From the NCBI RefSeq assembly GCF_050947875.1, contig NC_134570.1:229137265-229201264 (forward strand): a stretch of 64,000 bases of DNA. Reading direction: 5' to 3'. The position numbers were made by a program, and so were the translations under genes. The notes under the pieces were generated by a model, which saw only the letters and a program-made list of their open reading frames with translations, did not search any database and had not been told where the DNA came from. The DNA comes from Dermacentor variabilis (Eukaryota; Arthropoda; Arachnida; Ixodida; Ixodidae). Shown one piece after another: positions 54,936-64,000 of this stretch (position 1 is the stretch's first letter; every line of letters starts with the position of its first letter).

Positions 54936-55080
54936 TGTAAAATGATGCATTCTTTTGTTGTGCTTGCTGACAGGTTTCCTTGTTCTTGTTCACGCTCATC
55001 ACGTATTTTGTTGTATAATCCCCCATCAATGAATGCTTCCACCGAAGCCTGTGATGTACCTCTAAATAAATTAAATAGAT

Positions 55081-56225
55081 ATTGGAGGTCGGGATCGTCT
55101 TGTCGAGCATCGCTATGGCCTAACGGAGAGGCTTTGCGCAGGAGCCATTCACTACAATTTTCTGTACGTATGCTTAATAAACGAACCACCACCGGTGTGT
55201 TGATTGCACGCGTGGATTGTTTTCAAGAACGGAAATAGCTATCGTGGTTGTTTTTTCTCTGCCAATAAATAAGTGAGGAGCGACACCGCCTCTGCCGCCT
55301 TCAGGTTTTGACTGCTGTGACGAGTGACTAAAGGAAGCAGAAATGACTTGGCACCGTTTGTAAGGATTTCCCAGTCGTGCGTTAAAATCACGCGCGTGCT
55401 TTTCCGCTGACGAAGACGTGAGCGGTTGCTTTCATGGCGAAGACATAAGCAGCAGTGCTTTTATGTTCCGAAGGGGAATACCCGCAGATGTCTTTTCACC
55501 CGCACCACCAGCATGTAAGTACGCTTTACAGAAGCTTTCATGTTAAGTTTCTTCCTTTTTGGACTATTCAGAGTGATTCCTTCCCTCGTCGCCTTTCATT
55601 TGTAATTGAGTGTGCGCACAGAAAGTCATTACATTTTACCGTTCTAAACAACGCGCCTTTGCTATTTGCGTTAAAGATGTGCAATATGAAGTTATAAATT
55701 ACCATAAAAAGCTTTGGGCTGTTCAAAGGTCGCGGGCAGAAATTAGCAATATTGATTTTTTTAAAGATTATTTCATTCAACGGCAGACTTGGATCCTATG
55801 TGGATGTTCATGTATTCTTTAAGCGGGATTCATAAGAGGGGGCCGGTTCAGGCATCATGACGTAGCTTAGTGCCGCCGTATCATGCCATCGACAAAAACG
55901 TCGCAGACGAGCTGCGGGACTCGTCGCGACTCGGCAACGTCACAGTCGTCTGAAATACCATCTTGTGAGGCCAGCTAAAATTAATGCCTACACAGACTAA
56001 ATACTTATTTCTCTTCAAAGTGCAACTCCGGCGATTTTTTGACCATATCAGTGTAATAGAATATTTAGGTTTCCGAGACCGCCTGCCACGCGTCTGATAG
56101 TAGAATTGTTTCGCAAATGCAAAAATAATTTTAAATAAGCAACAAAGCACAAAAACGAAACCGAAACCTGAGTAAGCAGCCGAGCGAACCCAATCGTGTG
56201 ACGTCATGGGTGTCTCCACTGGAAA
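55081..56225. other. No gene seen
   Basis: Two overlapping open frames around 55455-55822 have no recognisable motif. GTGACGTCATGGGTGTC lies at about 56199, just before the inverted-repeat element. Confidence 0.4.
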
Positions 56226-57255
56226 GCGTATTTACAATTGCTAGTGGGTGTAGCGGGGCATGGCGTTTCTCGCGGCGCTCGACGTTTCTGCGCAGGCGCG
56301 AGTAAGATCGGGTGCGAGAGAGGAAATGTGGGGGCCTTTGCTCCTTGAAGATGTGACTGCCTAGGCACTACGGAGAAGTGTTTGTGCTCGTGTTATATGC
56401 GTTTGTCCTCTAACATGTCCTCATGTCCTTTGTCCTCTAGACATGCCGGCAATGCTGAGTGCGGTTGAGTTTGTTTACGTTCCGCCGTTGGCTGCCCGCG
56501 CGGTGAGGTAGTAGGCGCGGACGCTCCATTTGGTGATCGCTGTGTCTGAAGGGGCAAGGCTCTGACTGGCGTTGTATAAGTCGCGGGCAGTTTTTTTCGT
56601 CGCGACGATAGATTGCGTTTTTACAAGCACTGCTCCAGGAGGGCACATGTAACCGGCAAATGGAGGCCTCAGGAGAGCACCTGAGGTTATAATAAAGCAG
56701 GCGGCGCAGGATCTCCAGGGCACCCAAGGGGTAGCGGGGAGATCAAAACTGGAAGCAGGGCGGCCCGTGGGTTGGGGCCGCGGAGGCCGAAGCGTGGCAG
56801 GGGGTGTTTGCATAAAAAAATTGGCTGTCCGCGACAGCGGACAGCCGTTCTTTTACACCCCTTGCACGCGCAGGCCTTGGCGAGCCCCAACCCAGGGACC
56901 AGTCCGGGCTCCAGCTTTGTCGTCTCCGTTTTGCCAATAATGCAAAATAATGACACGTCGTGTCAATTAGTAGAAAAAAACGATTGAGTATGTATAATTA
57001 CGTCCAGCCACCAACTTGCGACGCTAAGTTCAGCACGACCGCGCCGTGCGACTTTTGCTGGCATGCCCAGGGACAAGCGCGTTCAACACGCGCTAAGAAA
57101 CTCCTCCGTATTGCCTAGGCAGAGTCATATATACGAGGAGCGAAAGTCCCCACATTTCCCCTCGCGCACCTGCTCGTACTTGCGCATGCGCGCAAGCGTC
57201 CGCCGTCTCCCTAAGGGCCACGCCCCGCTGTACCTAATAACACTTGTAAATACGC
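56226..57255. mobile_element. Element with about 175-bp terminal inverted repeats
   Basis: GCGTATTTACAA at 56226 is matched by TTGTAAATACGC ending at 57255. Similarity continues inwards through GGAAATGTGGGG..TTTGCTCCT and TGCCTAGGCA.TACGGAG to about 56400 and 57080, with diverged patches. The centre (56437-56960) has frames on both strands but no domain I recognise. I see no target duplication. It may be a non-autonomous DNA transposon. A partial copy of the arm is at 57641-57690. Confidence 0.65.
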
Positions 57256-57689
57256 CACCGGGGAAAGTTCGCCCGCTGGCAACAAAAAGCAGACGCTCGG
57301 CTGAATCGTGACCGTGCCGGATCTTCGAGTGACAATGTCAGCTGCACCAAGCCTTCGGATCTGTCAAATATTGGAAGGTATTATTCTGACGAATTCGATA
57401 GCAACAAATCGCCGTTCGCATTCGACCCGCCATCACGAGAGCCAGCGCCCATGCGCTACATATCGTGCTGCAACATGAAAGCCAATGGTAACCCTAACCA
57501 CTGATTTTATAGGTGCTGCTTCCTGTTCTAGATGTTATGCAAGGGAAACGCTTCGCTTGATCACTGTATGTGGAGCACGACTTTCCGCCGTTTGCATCTC
57601 GCAAAAACGCCGCCGGCAGTCCGTGACAGCGGCGTTTGAGATCGGGTGCGAGAGAGGAAATGTGGGGGCCTTTGCTCCTTGAACATGGG
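57256..57689. other. No gene seen; partial inverted-repeat arm
   Basis: GATCGGGTGCGAGAGAGGAAATGTGGGG at 57641 repeats the arm word at 56308, then the CR1/L2-like element begins. Confidence 0.5.
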
Positions 57690-57700
57690 ACAAATCATCC

Positions 57701-58213
57701 GTGACGGTGTGCACCCAGCAGTACGAGACACAGGGTCGAGCTTTGAGGTCTTTAACATCAAAGGTTGACGACCTCGAGAACCGTAGTAGAAGGTGCAATC
57801 TAATTTTTCATGCCATAGCCGACCAGCAGGCTAACGAGACAAATGTCGACTCTGAGAAGCAGGTCTTGGATATATGTTCTGCGAAGTTGGGAATTTCCAC
57901 TGTTGAAATAGAAATGGCTGACCGGTTAGGACGCTTTCACGCTGGGAAGAGTAGACCTATTATTGCGAAATTTGCCTCGTTTAACGAAAAACAGCCAGTG
58001 CTAAGTAACGCAAAAAAGTTAAAGGGTACTGCAATTGGTATTTCTGAAGACTTTTTGGAAGCAATACGAAAGAAAAGAAAGATCTTGTGGGACTATGGAA
58101 AGGTACATAAACGGGACAGCGTTAAGGCTACCCTTAGGTATGATTACCTTCTTTCGAACGGGCGGAAGTTTGTTTGCGATGATGTAACAATGCAGGTAAC
58201 CTCACAAAGGTGA
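57701..58213 (+). pseudogene. ORF1 fragment of the CR1/L2-like element
   Basis: Open for 170 codons. Coiled-coil end then DDLENRSRRCNLIFHAI, EMADRLGRFHAGKSRPIIAK and GTAIGISEDFLEAIRKKRKI, ending SNGRKFVCDD. This is the standard RNA-binding half of CR1/L2 ORF1; the N-terminus is missing. Confidence 0.78.
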
Positions 58214-58229
58214 CGATGCCAGTCTATCG

Positions 58230-60975
58230 CTGTTAACCTTACTGTCCTTTTACTCAATTGTAGGAGTATAAAAATAAAAAAGATGAATTTTGTGCACTCA
58301 TAGATGCAGTAAAGCCTTCAGTCATTCTTGGCACAGAATTCTGGTTAGACCCAAACATTGGTGATCACGAGGTATTTCCAACAGGATACACCTGCTACAG
58401 AAAGGACAGAAATTGTCATGGATGAGGTGTATTCATACTCATAGATAGGTCTTCTCAGATTCAAGTGGATGTTGGCATATGTGAAGCCGTATTTTGCAAA
58501 CTAGAACTTCCGAATCGTATGATCATTACTGTATGTAGCTTTTACCGTCCTCCAAATGTATCACCAGACGTTCTCACCTGTTTTCAAGGCTTAATTGATG
58601 GAGTGCATACTGATACCATGGTAATTGGGGGAGGCTTCAACTTACCAGATTTTAAATGGGATACATCGAATACTATCACAGCTACTGGAATAAGCAATAC
58701 AGAAATGATGACTATGGTGAATCTGTATGCACTGCACCAGTTAGCCGTCTCGCCAACGCGGGAAAACAATATTCTGGACTTGCTGCTAACGAATTGACCT
58801 GATCTTGTGCATTCAACACTCGTGATTCCTGGTATAAGTGACCACCAGGCTGTCGTGTCGACGATGTCACTAGCCTATGTTAAACCACAACCCATGTTAA
58901 CAGACGAGTGTACAATTATAAAAAAGCAGATCTAGATTGCATTAATCAAGCGTTAGACGCCTATATTATAGTTTTTGAAACAGAAGGCGAGTGTAGAAGT
59001 GCGGAACAGTTGTGGCGGTTATTGCAGCAAAAGATGCTGGAACTGCGTGAGTGGTTTGTCCCAACTTGGGTACTGACGACGCGAAGAGGTAAAAAGAAAC
59101 CTTGGTTTGCGAAAAGGATGCGCCAGCTCGCACACAAAAGGCTGAGAATATATCACACCTTTTGCTTAACACCATCAAGAGAAACAAAAGAAAAAAATCA
59201 AAGAAGTAAGTCGAGAAGTTAAAGAAGCAACACGCACTGCTAAAGACAGTTATTCGAAAACTATTCAATCACGATTAAAAGATAAACCAAAAGAATTTTG
59301 GAGACACGTGAAAAAGAGCGGAAATGATGTAGTTAATATTCCCCCTGTCGTGTCCGGTGATGTCGTAGTTCATGACGACACTGACAAAGCAGAATGCTTC
59401 AACGCCTACTTCTGTTCCGTTTTCGCTCCTGCAACAATGCCTTCTGCGGACGAGCTAACGCTGCTCGAAACAAGTGACATGAATGATGTTGTAATCAGCA
59501 TGCGCGGCATCGAATCGTTGCTTCGAGAGCTTGACACTTCTAAAGCCTGTGGTGCCGATGACTTACCCGACTTCCTGTTCAAATCATGCGCTGAACCGCT
59601 TTCCAAGTACTTGAAATTACTTTTTGACAAGTCTCTGCTCGAAGCCTCCCTGACAGATGACTGAAAAACAGGTATTGTGGTCCCTGTTCATAAGTCTGGC
59701 CCTAGAAGCGACGTCGCAAACTATCGTCCAATATCATTGACATCCGTCGCATGTAAAATACTAGAGCACATTCTATTCACGAGCATTGTAGCTCATTTAA
59801 ATGCTAATTCTGTGATTACGCCCTCCCAACACGGATTTCGTAAGGGGTTTTCTTGTAGTACACAGCTAGAATGCACAAATGCTATTGCTTCTGCTTTGGA
59901 TAAACGGCTTTCAGTTGAATGTATCTTCCTCGATTTCATTAAGGCTTTCGACGCGGTACCCCGTTCATTGCTCATAGAAGAAATGCATCAATATAAAATG
60001 CACCCGCAGGTCGTCTCACAGGTTAAAGAATATCTTACCCTGCGCCGGCAGGTCGGGGTTGTAAACGGGGTTCAGTGGCGCCCGCAAGAAGTCACATCCG
60101 ATGTACCCCAGGGCTCCGTCTTCGGGCCTTTACTTTTTTTATTGGATATAAATGATATTGGTGAAGGTCTGACATCGCAGCTAAGGCTGTTTGCAGATGA
60201 CTGCGTGTTAAATAGGGTGACTAGCAGCATGGATGATGCCAGTCTCATTCAGCAAGACCTCAATCTAATTAGATTATGGTAAACTAAGTGGCACATGCAG
60301 ATAAACCTAACCAAAACAGTCAACATGACATTCACTCGCAAGAACTCTATAAATTTCTCTTACGTCTTCAATTACAATTTAATAGCTAAAGTAACACAGT
60401 TTAAATACCTGCGTGTTTCGTACACACTAGAATTGTCATAGCAGAAACAGGCTAACTATGTAACCGCCAAGGCAGGGAAAATGCTAGGTTTTCTTCGTAC
60501 GAACTCCAGAGCATTCTGCACGTCTACACGAGAGCTGCTACACAAAACGTACGTAAGGCCTGTCTATGAGTACGCCTGTGTAGTGTGGGACCCTCCGACG
60601 GCACGTGACGTTGATAAGTAATAATCTAGGTGTGCGGTACGTGTCAGGTCGATACAAAGTTAATTTCAGCGTTACGAGTATTAAGGAAGAGTTTAAATGG
60701 GATACCTTGGAGGTACGACGCAGAAGGCTGCGACTGAAGCTTTTCCATTCCATATACTACGGTACAATTCGTACCCAAACGGACAAATATATAATGCCGC
60801 CTCATTACCAATCACAACGTGTGGACCATGCGCTAAAGGTACGAGAAGTTCCATGCAAGACACAACTGCATAAGAATTCATTTTCCCCAAAACTATACAA
60901 GAATGGAACAGGTTACCTGCCGGTGTCGTCAATGTCGTATCAAATGATGTATTTTTTGCCCTGTTGAAGTGCCTC
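58230..60975 (+). pseudogene. ORF2 endonuclease and reverse transcriptase of the CR1/L2-like element
   Basis: Endonuclease: CRSIK near 58260, SVILGTEFWLDPN after a frame change, VCSFYRPPNVSPD, GGGFNLPDFKWD where Asp of the GDFN motif is Gly, NILDLLLTN, then SDHQAV. Polymerase: KACGADDLPDFLFKSCAE, VVPVHKSG, NYRPISLTSVACKILEHIL, QHGFRKGFSCSTQL, FLDFIKAFDAVP, DVPQGSVFGPLLF and the catalytic LFADDCVLNR (about 60190). Later KMLGFLRTNSRAF and RPVYEYACVVWDP. Stops at 58798, 59662 and 60280 and a shift near 60600 inactivate it. Confidence 0.88.
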
Positions 60976-61172
60976 AACTACCCCGTTTCCTTTACCTTTT
61001 GGTTGAATTGCCCATGTATAAATTATCGTGTTTTGAAACTTCTCTAACTTTTGTTGAACTTTCGTTCTTTTTTACTCCCACGTTGGGTAAAAAAAATCTT
61101 TTCTGAACGTTTCTAACTGTTTTGTAAAACCTTCCCTCCCACTGTAATGCCTTTTGGCGCCTGTGGATACTG

Positions 61173-61174
61173 AA

Positions 61175-61249
<75 letters not shown>
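61173..61249 (+). repeat. (TAAA)n tail
   Basis: About 19 copies of AATA/TAAA forming the 3' tail of the CR1/L2-like element. Confidence 0.95.
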
Positions 61250-61250
61250 G

Positions 61251-62469
61251 CGATGTTACGCGAATATGCTACTTATCATTCTTTGTCCATCACTTGCCCA
61301 TCATTGTACACTTTACGGAACGTATTGTGTGCATGAAGAGCGTGATCGTTCATTTAGAGGACGCGTAGCTTTCTCGCGGAAACGGCGATGCCAGTACGGA
61401 CACCATTGGCAGCCTAACGAGGCGTTTGTTTGCGCTGCTCCTACGCTGCCCATTTGGGATACGCGGCAAGCAGTGCACCTCGTAGGCTAAATAATGAGTC
61501 GGCACGACACTACATAAAAATACACCCATCTTCGTAGTCGCATTTAATTTAGGGAAATGCCGGTAAGTGTGGCGTGCAGCTTTCCGTCGAAAACGGCAAC
61601 GTATCGATGTCGATTCTGCTCCGGGTCGTCGCTTCTCGCTTTTTGTGTGCGCACTGTACGAAATGACAGACAAAGAACTTTAATTACAAGGTCCTAAGAA
61701 GCTTTGCCCTAGGGCAGAGCTGCGGGTACGAAATGAGGAATGGTTTATTTCAAATCGTTATGGGCAAAACTGAACCACAGAAGTAGTTTTCTTAATCCTG
61801 ATGGCTTAATTAGCTTCAGGTCAGTCGCTCAGGTCCGGCAGCAGCAGACTCATGAACTACGTGACTGTGACATATAGGCTTAACCTCGGCTGAACGCAGT
61901 CGACATCGGCTCAAACTGTGCGCGCGGATGGCGAGGGGTGAAGTTAGTCCAGCCAACAACACAACACCACTTGCCGCCCCCCCTTACTTGCCCGTCCACA
62001 GGGACCGCAAATTCTCGTGGCAGCGGCTTCTCACGCGAAGCACTAGCTCACGATCATCGACTCCTGCGCGCTCTCGTCGCTGTCGTCAGCATTATCCCGG
62101 CATGTTCTGAGTGGCACTCCCCTGACGTCATACACAATGTTGACTGTGACTGAGGAGCCGTAACGTAGGGTGTTTGAGGCAATTTAGTAAATTCATTTAT
62201 GAAAATCTGTGCAACTCGCCAGCCTTATTTTTTGAGGACGTGACGGGAGTGTGCTGAGGAACCCAGTGAATTTCATCGACGCTCGTTGACATCGAAAAAT
62301 CATCAGAGTTGCCCTCAACGAGATGTGCTTATGTCGTTCGAAAGTGGCAAATTCGGAAGCCAAATAGGACAGAGTAAGAAACGCAGATGATGGGAAATTC
62401 CCGACGTAAACATTTCCGGATGCTGTGATTTTATCACCGTCATCAACATTATTGCTCCCTTTAGAATAA
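61251..62469. other. No gene seen
   Basis: Short frames only. TTTCTCGCGGAAACGGCGATGCC (61370) and CTTTCCGTCGAAAACGGCAACG (61580) are a weak direct repeat. Confidence 0.4.
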
Positions 62470-62643
62470 TGATACATGCATATTGCGTGTTTTTTGTGGA
62501 CGACGCACGCGGGCGCCCCGACGAAGACGACGAACGCTCTCTGGCTCTCGAGCTGTAGGCGGAACTGGCTCAGCGCTGCAGGTATCCTTTGTAAGTATAC
62601 TTTGTAAATACTCTCCACTTCTTAATAGTTAGTTCGCGTAACA
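62470..62643 (+). repeat. LTR of gypsy 3 (5' LTR)
   Basis: 174 bases, TG to CA. The right LTR repeats the start at 63161-63179 and continues at 63887-64000. Confidence 0.8.
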
Positions 62644-62646
62644 TTT

Positions 62647-62658
62647 TGGTGGAGGGTG
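62647..62658 (+). promoter_or_regulatory. Primer-binding site of gypsy 3
   Basis: TGGTGGAGGGTG, three bases after the LTR. It shares the first nine bases with the sites of gypsy 1 and 2. Confidence 0.55.
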
Positions 62659-62676
62659 CCGTTCCCCGTCCTCGAT

Positions 62677-63090
62677 ATGGAGCTCCGCAGCGGCCGCACC
62701 GTCGTGCTTTCCGCCATGACTCCCGGTGACGACACCTCGTCTGCTTCTACTCCTGCGACCCCGACAACAACGTAGCTTACGGTTGCCAATCCCCGCGATC
62801 CGGGCATTTTCTCCGGCCAAGATAATCTCGACGTTGAGGACTGCCTCAGCCTGTATGACCATGTTGGCCGAAACAACCACTGGGACCCTACCATTATGCT
62901 AGCGAATATCCTCTTCTACTTTGGTGGAACTCCTCGCGTCTGGTTCCAGACACATGAGGACGAGATGTCTAGCTGAGATGCTTTCAAGGAGAAGCTCACC
63001 GACTTCTTTGGAGGTCCCTCCGGTCGGCAGCTGACTGCTAGAAAAGAGCTTGCTACCCGAGTTCACAATACGTGTGACGTGCTCATTTAA
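62677..63090 (+). pseudogene. Gag N-terminus of gypsy 3
   Basis: Starts MELRSGRTVVLSAMTPGDD and holds HWDPTIMLANILFYFGGTPR then VWFQTHEDEMS. A TAG lies in the linker (after TPTTT) and a TGA after EMSS. LTDFFGGPSGRQLTARKELATRV aligns with the other Gags, after which the deletion joins unrelated sequence and a TAA follows. Confidence 0.85.
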
Positions 63091-63179
63091 GGGCGGTGAA
63101 GCGGTAAGGTCGATACAGGGCGATGTTGCACCGGGACGGTGCTTCTGCTGCCGGGGATAATGATACATGCATATTGCGT

Positions 63180-63873
63180 CATATCATAAGAAGCCAACAA
63201 ACACTGACAACAAGGACAACATAGGGGAAATTGTTTGTGCTTAATAAATGAAACAAAGAAACGATAAGTAATGGAAATTAAAGTGGATGAAAAAACAACT
63301 TGCTGCAGGTGGGAATCGAACCCACAACCTTCTCATTTCACGTGCGATGCTTTATCATTTGAGCTACCGCGGCGCTGTTTTCCCATCCACTTTCTTGGGT
63401 ATTTATGTGTCCTAGTAGAACCCTGGGAGTGTTAGCCAGCGCCACCACTCACAGACCTTGGCGGCGGACGTGGAACGTCCTTTTTGCCGCAGGCGTCATG
63501 AGGACGTGATCTTTTTGCGTGAAGGCAACCGGTCAATAAACCCACATATGCTACCTGAAGGCATCAATGTTGCCGGATTCGAGACCCTCTTTATTTAATA
63601 AACGAGAAGAAAGGGGGTTAACCGAGGGGCCCGATTTTTGTTAGTTATACCATAAGAAGCCAACAAACACTGACACCAAGGACAACATAGGGGAAATTAC
63701 TTGTGCTTAATAAATGGAACAAAGAAACGATAAATTAATGGAAGTTAAAGTGGATGAAACAACAACTTGCCGCAGGTGGGAACCGAACCCGCAACCTTCG
63801 CGAAATGCGAAGCTTGTGGGTTCGGTGACTAATAAAAATCGGGCCCCTCGGTCAACCCCCTTTCTTCTCGTTT
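63180..63873 (-). mobile_element. Composite tRNA-derived repeat in the gypsy 3 LTR
   Basis: ATGCATATTGCGT at 63167-63179 and 63874-63886 is a perfect 13-bp target duplication. The insert is the same module as at 54047-54625, inverted, with an extra partial tRNA-like and tail copy (63640-63870). The long duplication indicates insertion by LINE machinery. Confidence 0.88.
63301..63373 (-). other. tRNA-like cloverleaf in a repeat, second copy
   Basis: Minus strand begins GCCGCGGTAGCTCAAATGAT and has GTTCGATTCC as B box. The anticodon stem is damaged (TCGCA with TGAGA). It is a diverged sibling of 54381-54453. Confidence 0.75.
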
Positions 63874-64000
63874 ATGCATATTGCGTGTTTCTTGTAAACG
63901 ATGCACGCGGGCGCCCCGAAGAAGAAGACGAACGCTCTCTGGTTCTCGAGCTGTCGGCTGAACTTGGCAGCACTGCAGTTATCCTTTGTATATATACTTT

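Larger units (their letters stand above)
50817..55080 (+). mobile_element. CR1/L2-like retrotransposon with 2A-like ORF1
   Basis: Leader with a duplicated segment, ORF1 (51158-52067), ORF2 (52170-54040 and 54738-54935), 3' end near 55080. A truncated Ruka SINE (53334-53503) and a composite tRNA-derived repeat (54047-54625) have inserted in ORF2 or replaced part of it. ORF2 ends with FPQAIAFWNGLPDTIL, the usual CR1/L2/Jockey finish. Confidence 0.8.
57690..61250 (+). mobile_element. CR1/L2-like retrotransposon with (TAAA)n tail, 5'-truncated
   Basis: It contains the C-terminal two-thirds of ORF1, a nearly complete but broken ORF2, and a tail of TAAA repeats to 61249. The start is abrupt, inside ORF1, and follows the inverted-repeat arm word. 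No RNase H is present. Confidence 0.85.
62470..64000 (+). mobile_element. Ty3/gypsy retrotransposon 3, internally deleted, right end outside window
   Basis: Left LTR at 62470-62643 (TGATACATGCATATTGCG to CGCGTAACA), primer site at 62647, gag start at 62677, then a deletion near 63066 that removes the rest of gag and all of pol. The 3' purine tract (TGCTGCCGGGGATAA, ending 63160) and the right LTR from 63161 follow. The right LTR is split by a composite repeat (63180-63873) and runs to the window end. Confidence 0.85.

Noticed and set aside
55455..55822. Overlapping 70-80 codon frames as a host exon
   Set aside because: No conserved motif or splice-site pattern that I could defend.

Overview
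The window looks like repeat-dense intergenic DNA from a hard (ixodid) tick. The best marker is a SINE of the tick Ruka type, seen four times with a tRNA-like head and target-site duplications. Around it are arthropod-type retroelements, and no convincing host gene with exons. Nearly every recognisable coding stretch belongs to a mobile element, and most are broken by stops or frameshifts. Family names come from reading translated motifs by eye; no database search was possible.

Layout: 1-4460 is an I-like non-LTR retrotransposon on the minus strand, with an intact zinc-knuckle ORF1 and an ORF2 that runs off the left edge. 5310-9552 is a Penelope-like element (PLE) bounded by a 12-bp duplication. 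It has a large palindromic head and a GIY-YIG tail, and a second, short PLE relic with long inverted ends sits inside its reverse transcriptase. 10925-21290 is a three-level nest: a 68-69-bp minisatellite was split by a Ty3/gypsy element (11639-20980, target duplication ATAT), and that element was split by a P-element/THAP-type DNA transposon (14466-18696, 8-bp duplication). The transposon carries a full 864-codon transposase without a stop, the most intact long gene here. 21505-22870 is the 3' part of another I-like element carrying RNase H.

22871-27084 is mostly gene-free, with one Ruka SINE, a 60-bp tandem array and a relic of a multicopy family with basic repeats. 27089-32215 is a second gypsy element with complete 160-bp LTRs and an intact gag. 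33260-44375 holds more copies of the basic-repeat family, CR1-like relics, Ruka SINEs, a tandem repeat with TGACGTCA in each unit and a THAP-finger relic. 44390-48395 is a CR1-like element that landed inside a basic-repeat family copy. 48985-50812 is an RTE-like element. 50817-55080 is a CR1/L2-like element whose ORF1 starts with a 2A-like peptide. 56226-57255 is an element with long inverted ends. 57690-61250 is a further CR1/L2-like element with a (TAAA)n tail. 62470-64000 is a third, internally deleted gypsy element whose right LTR is interrupted by a composite tRNA-derived repeat.

The elements work in separate replication classes (target-primed non-LTR, LTR, Penelope, cut-and-paste DNA) and parasitise each other's sequence. 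Clean target duplications let the order of several insertions be read directly.
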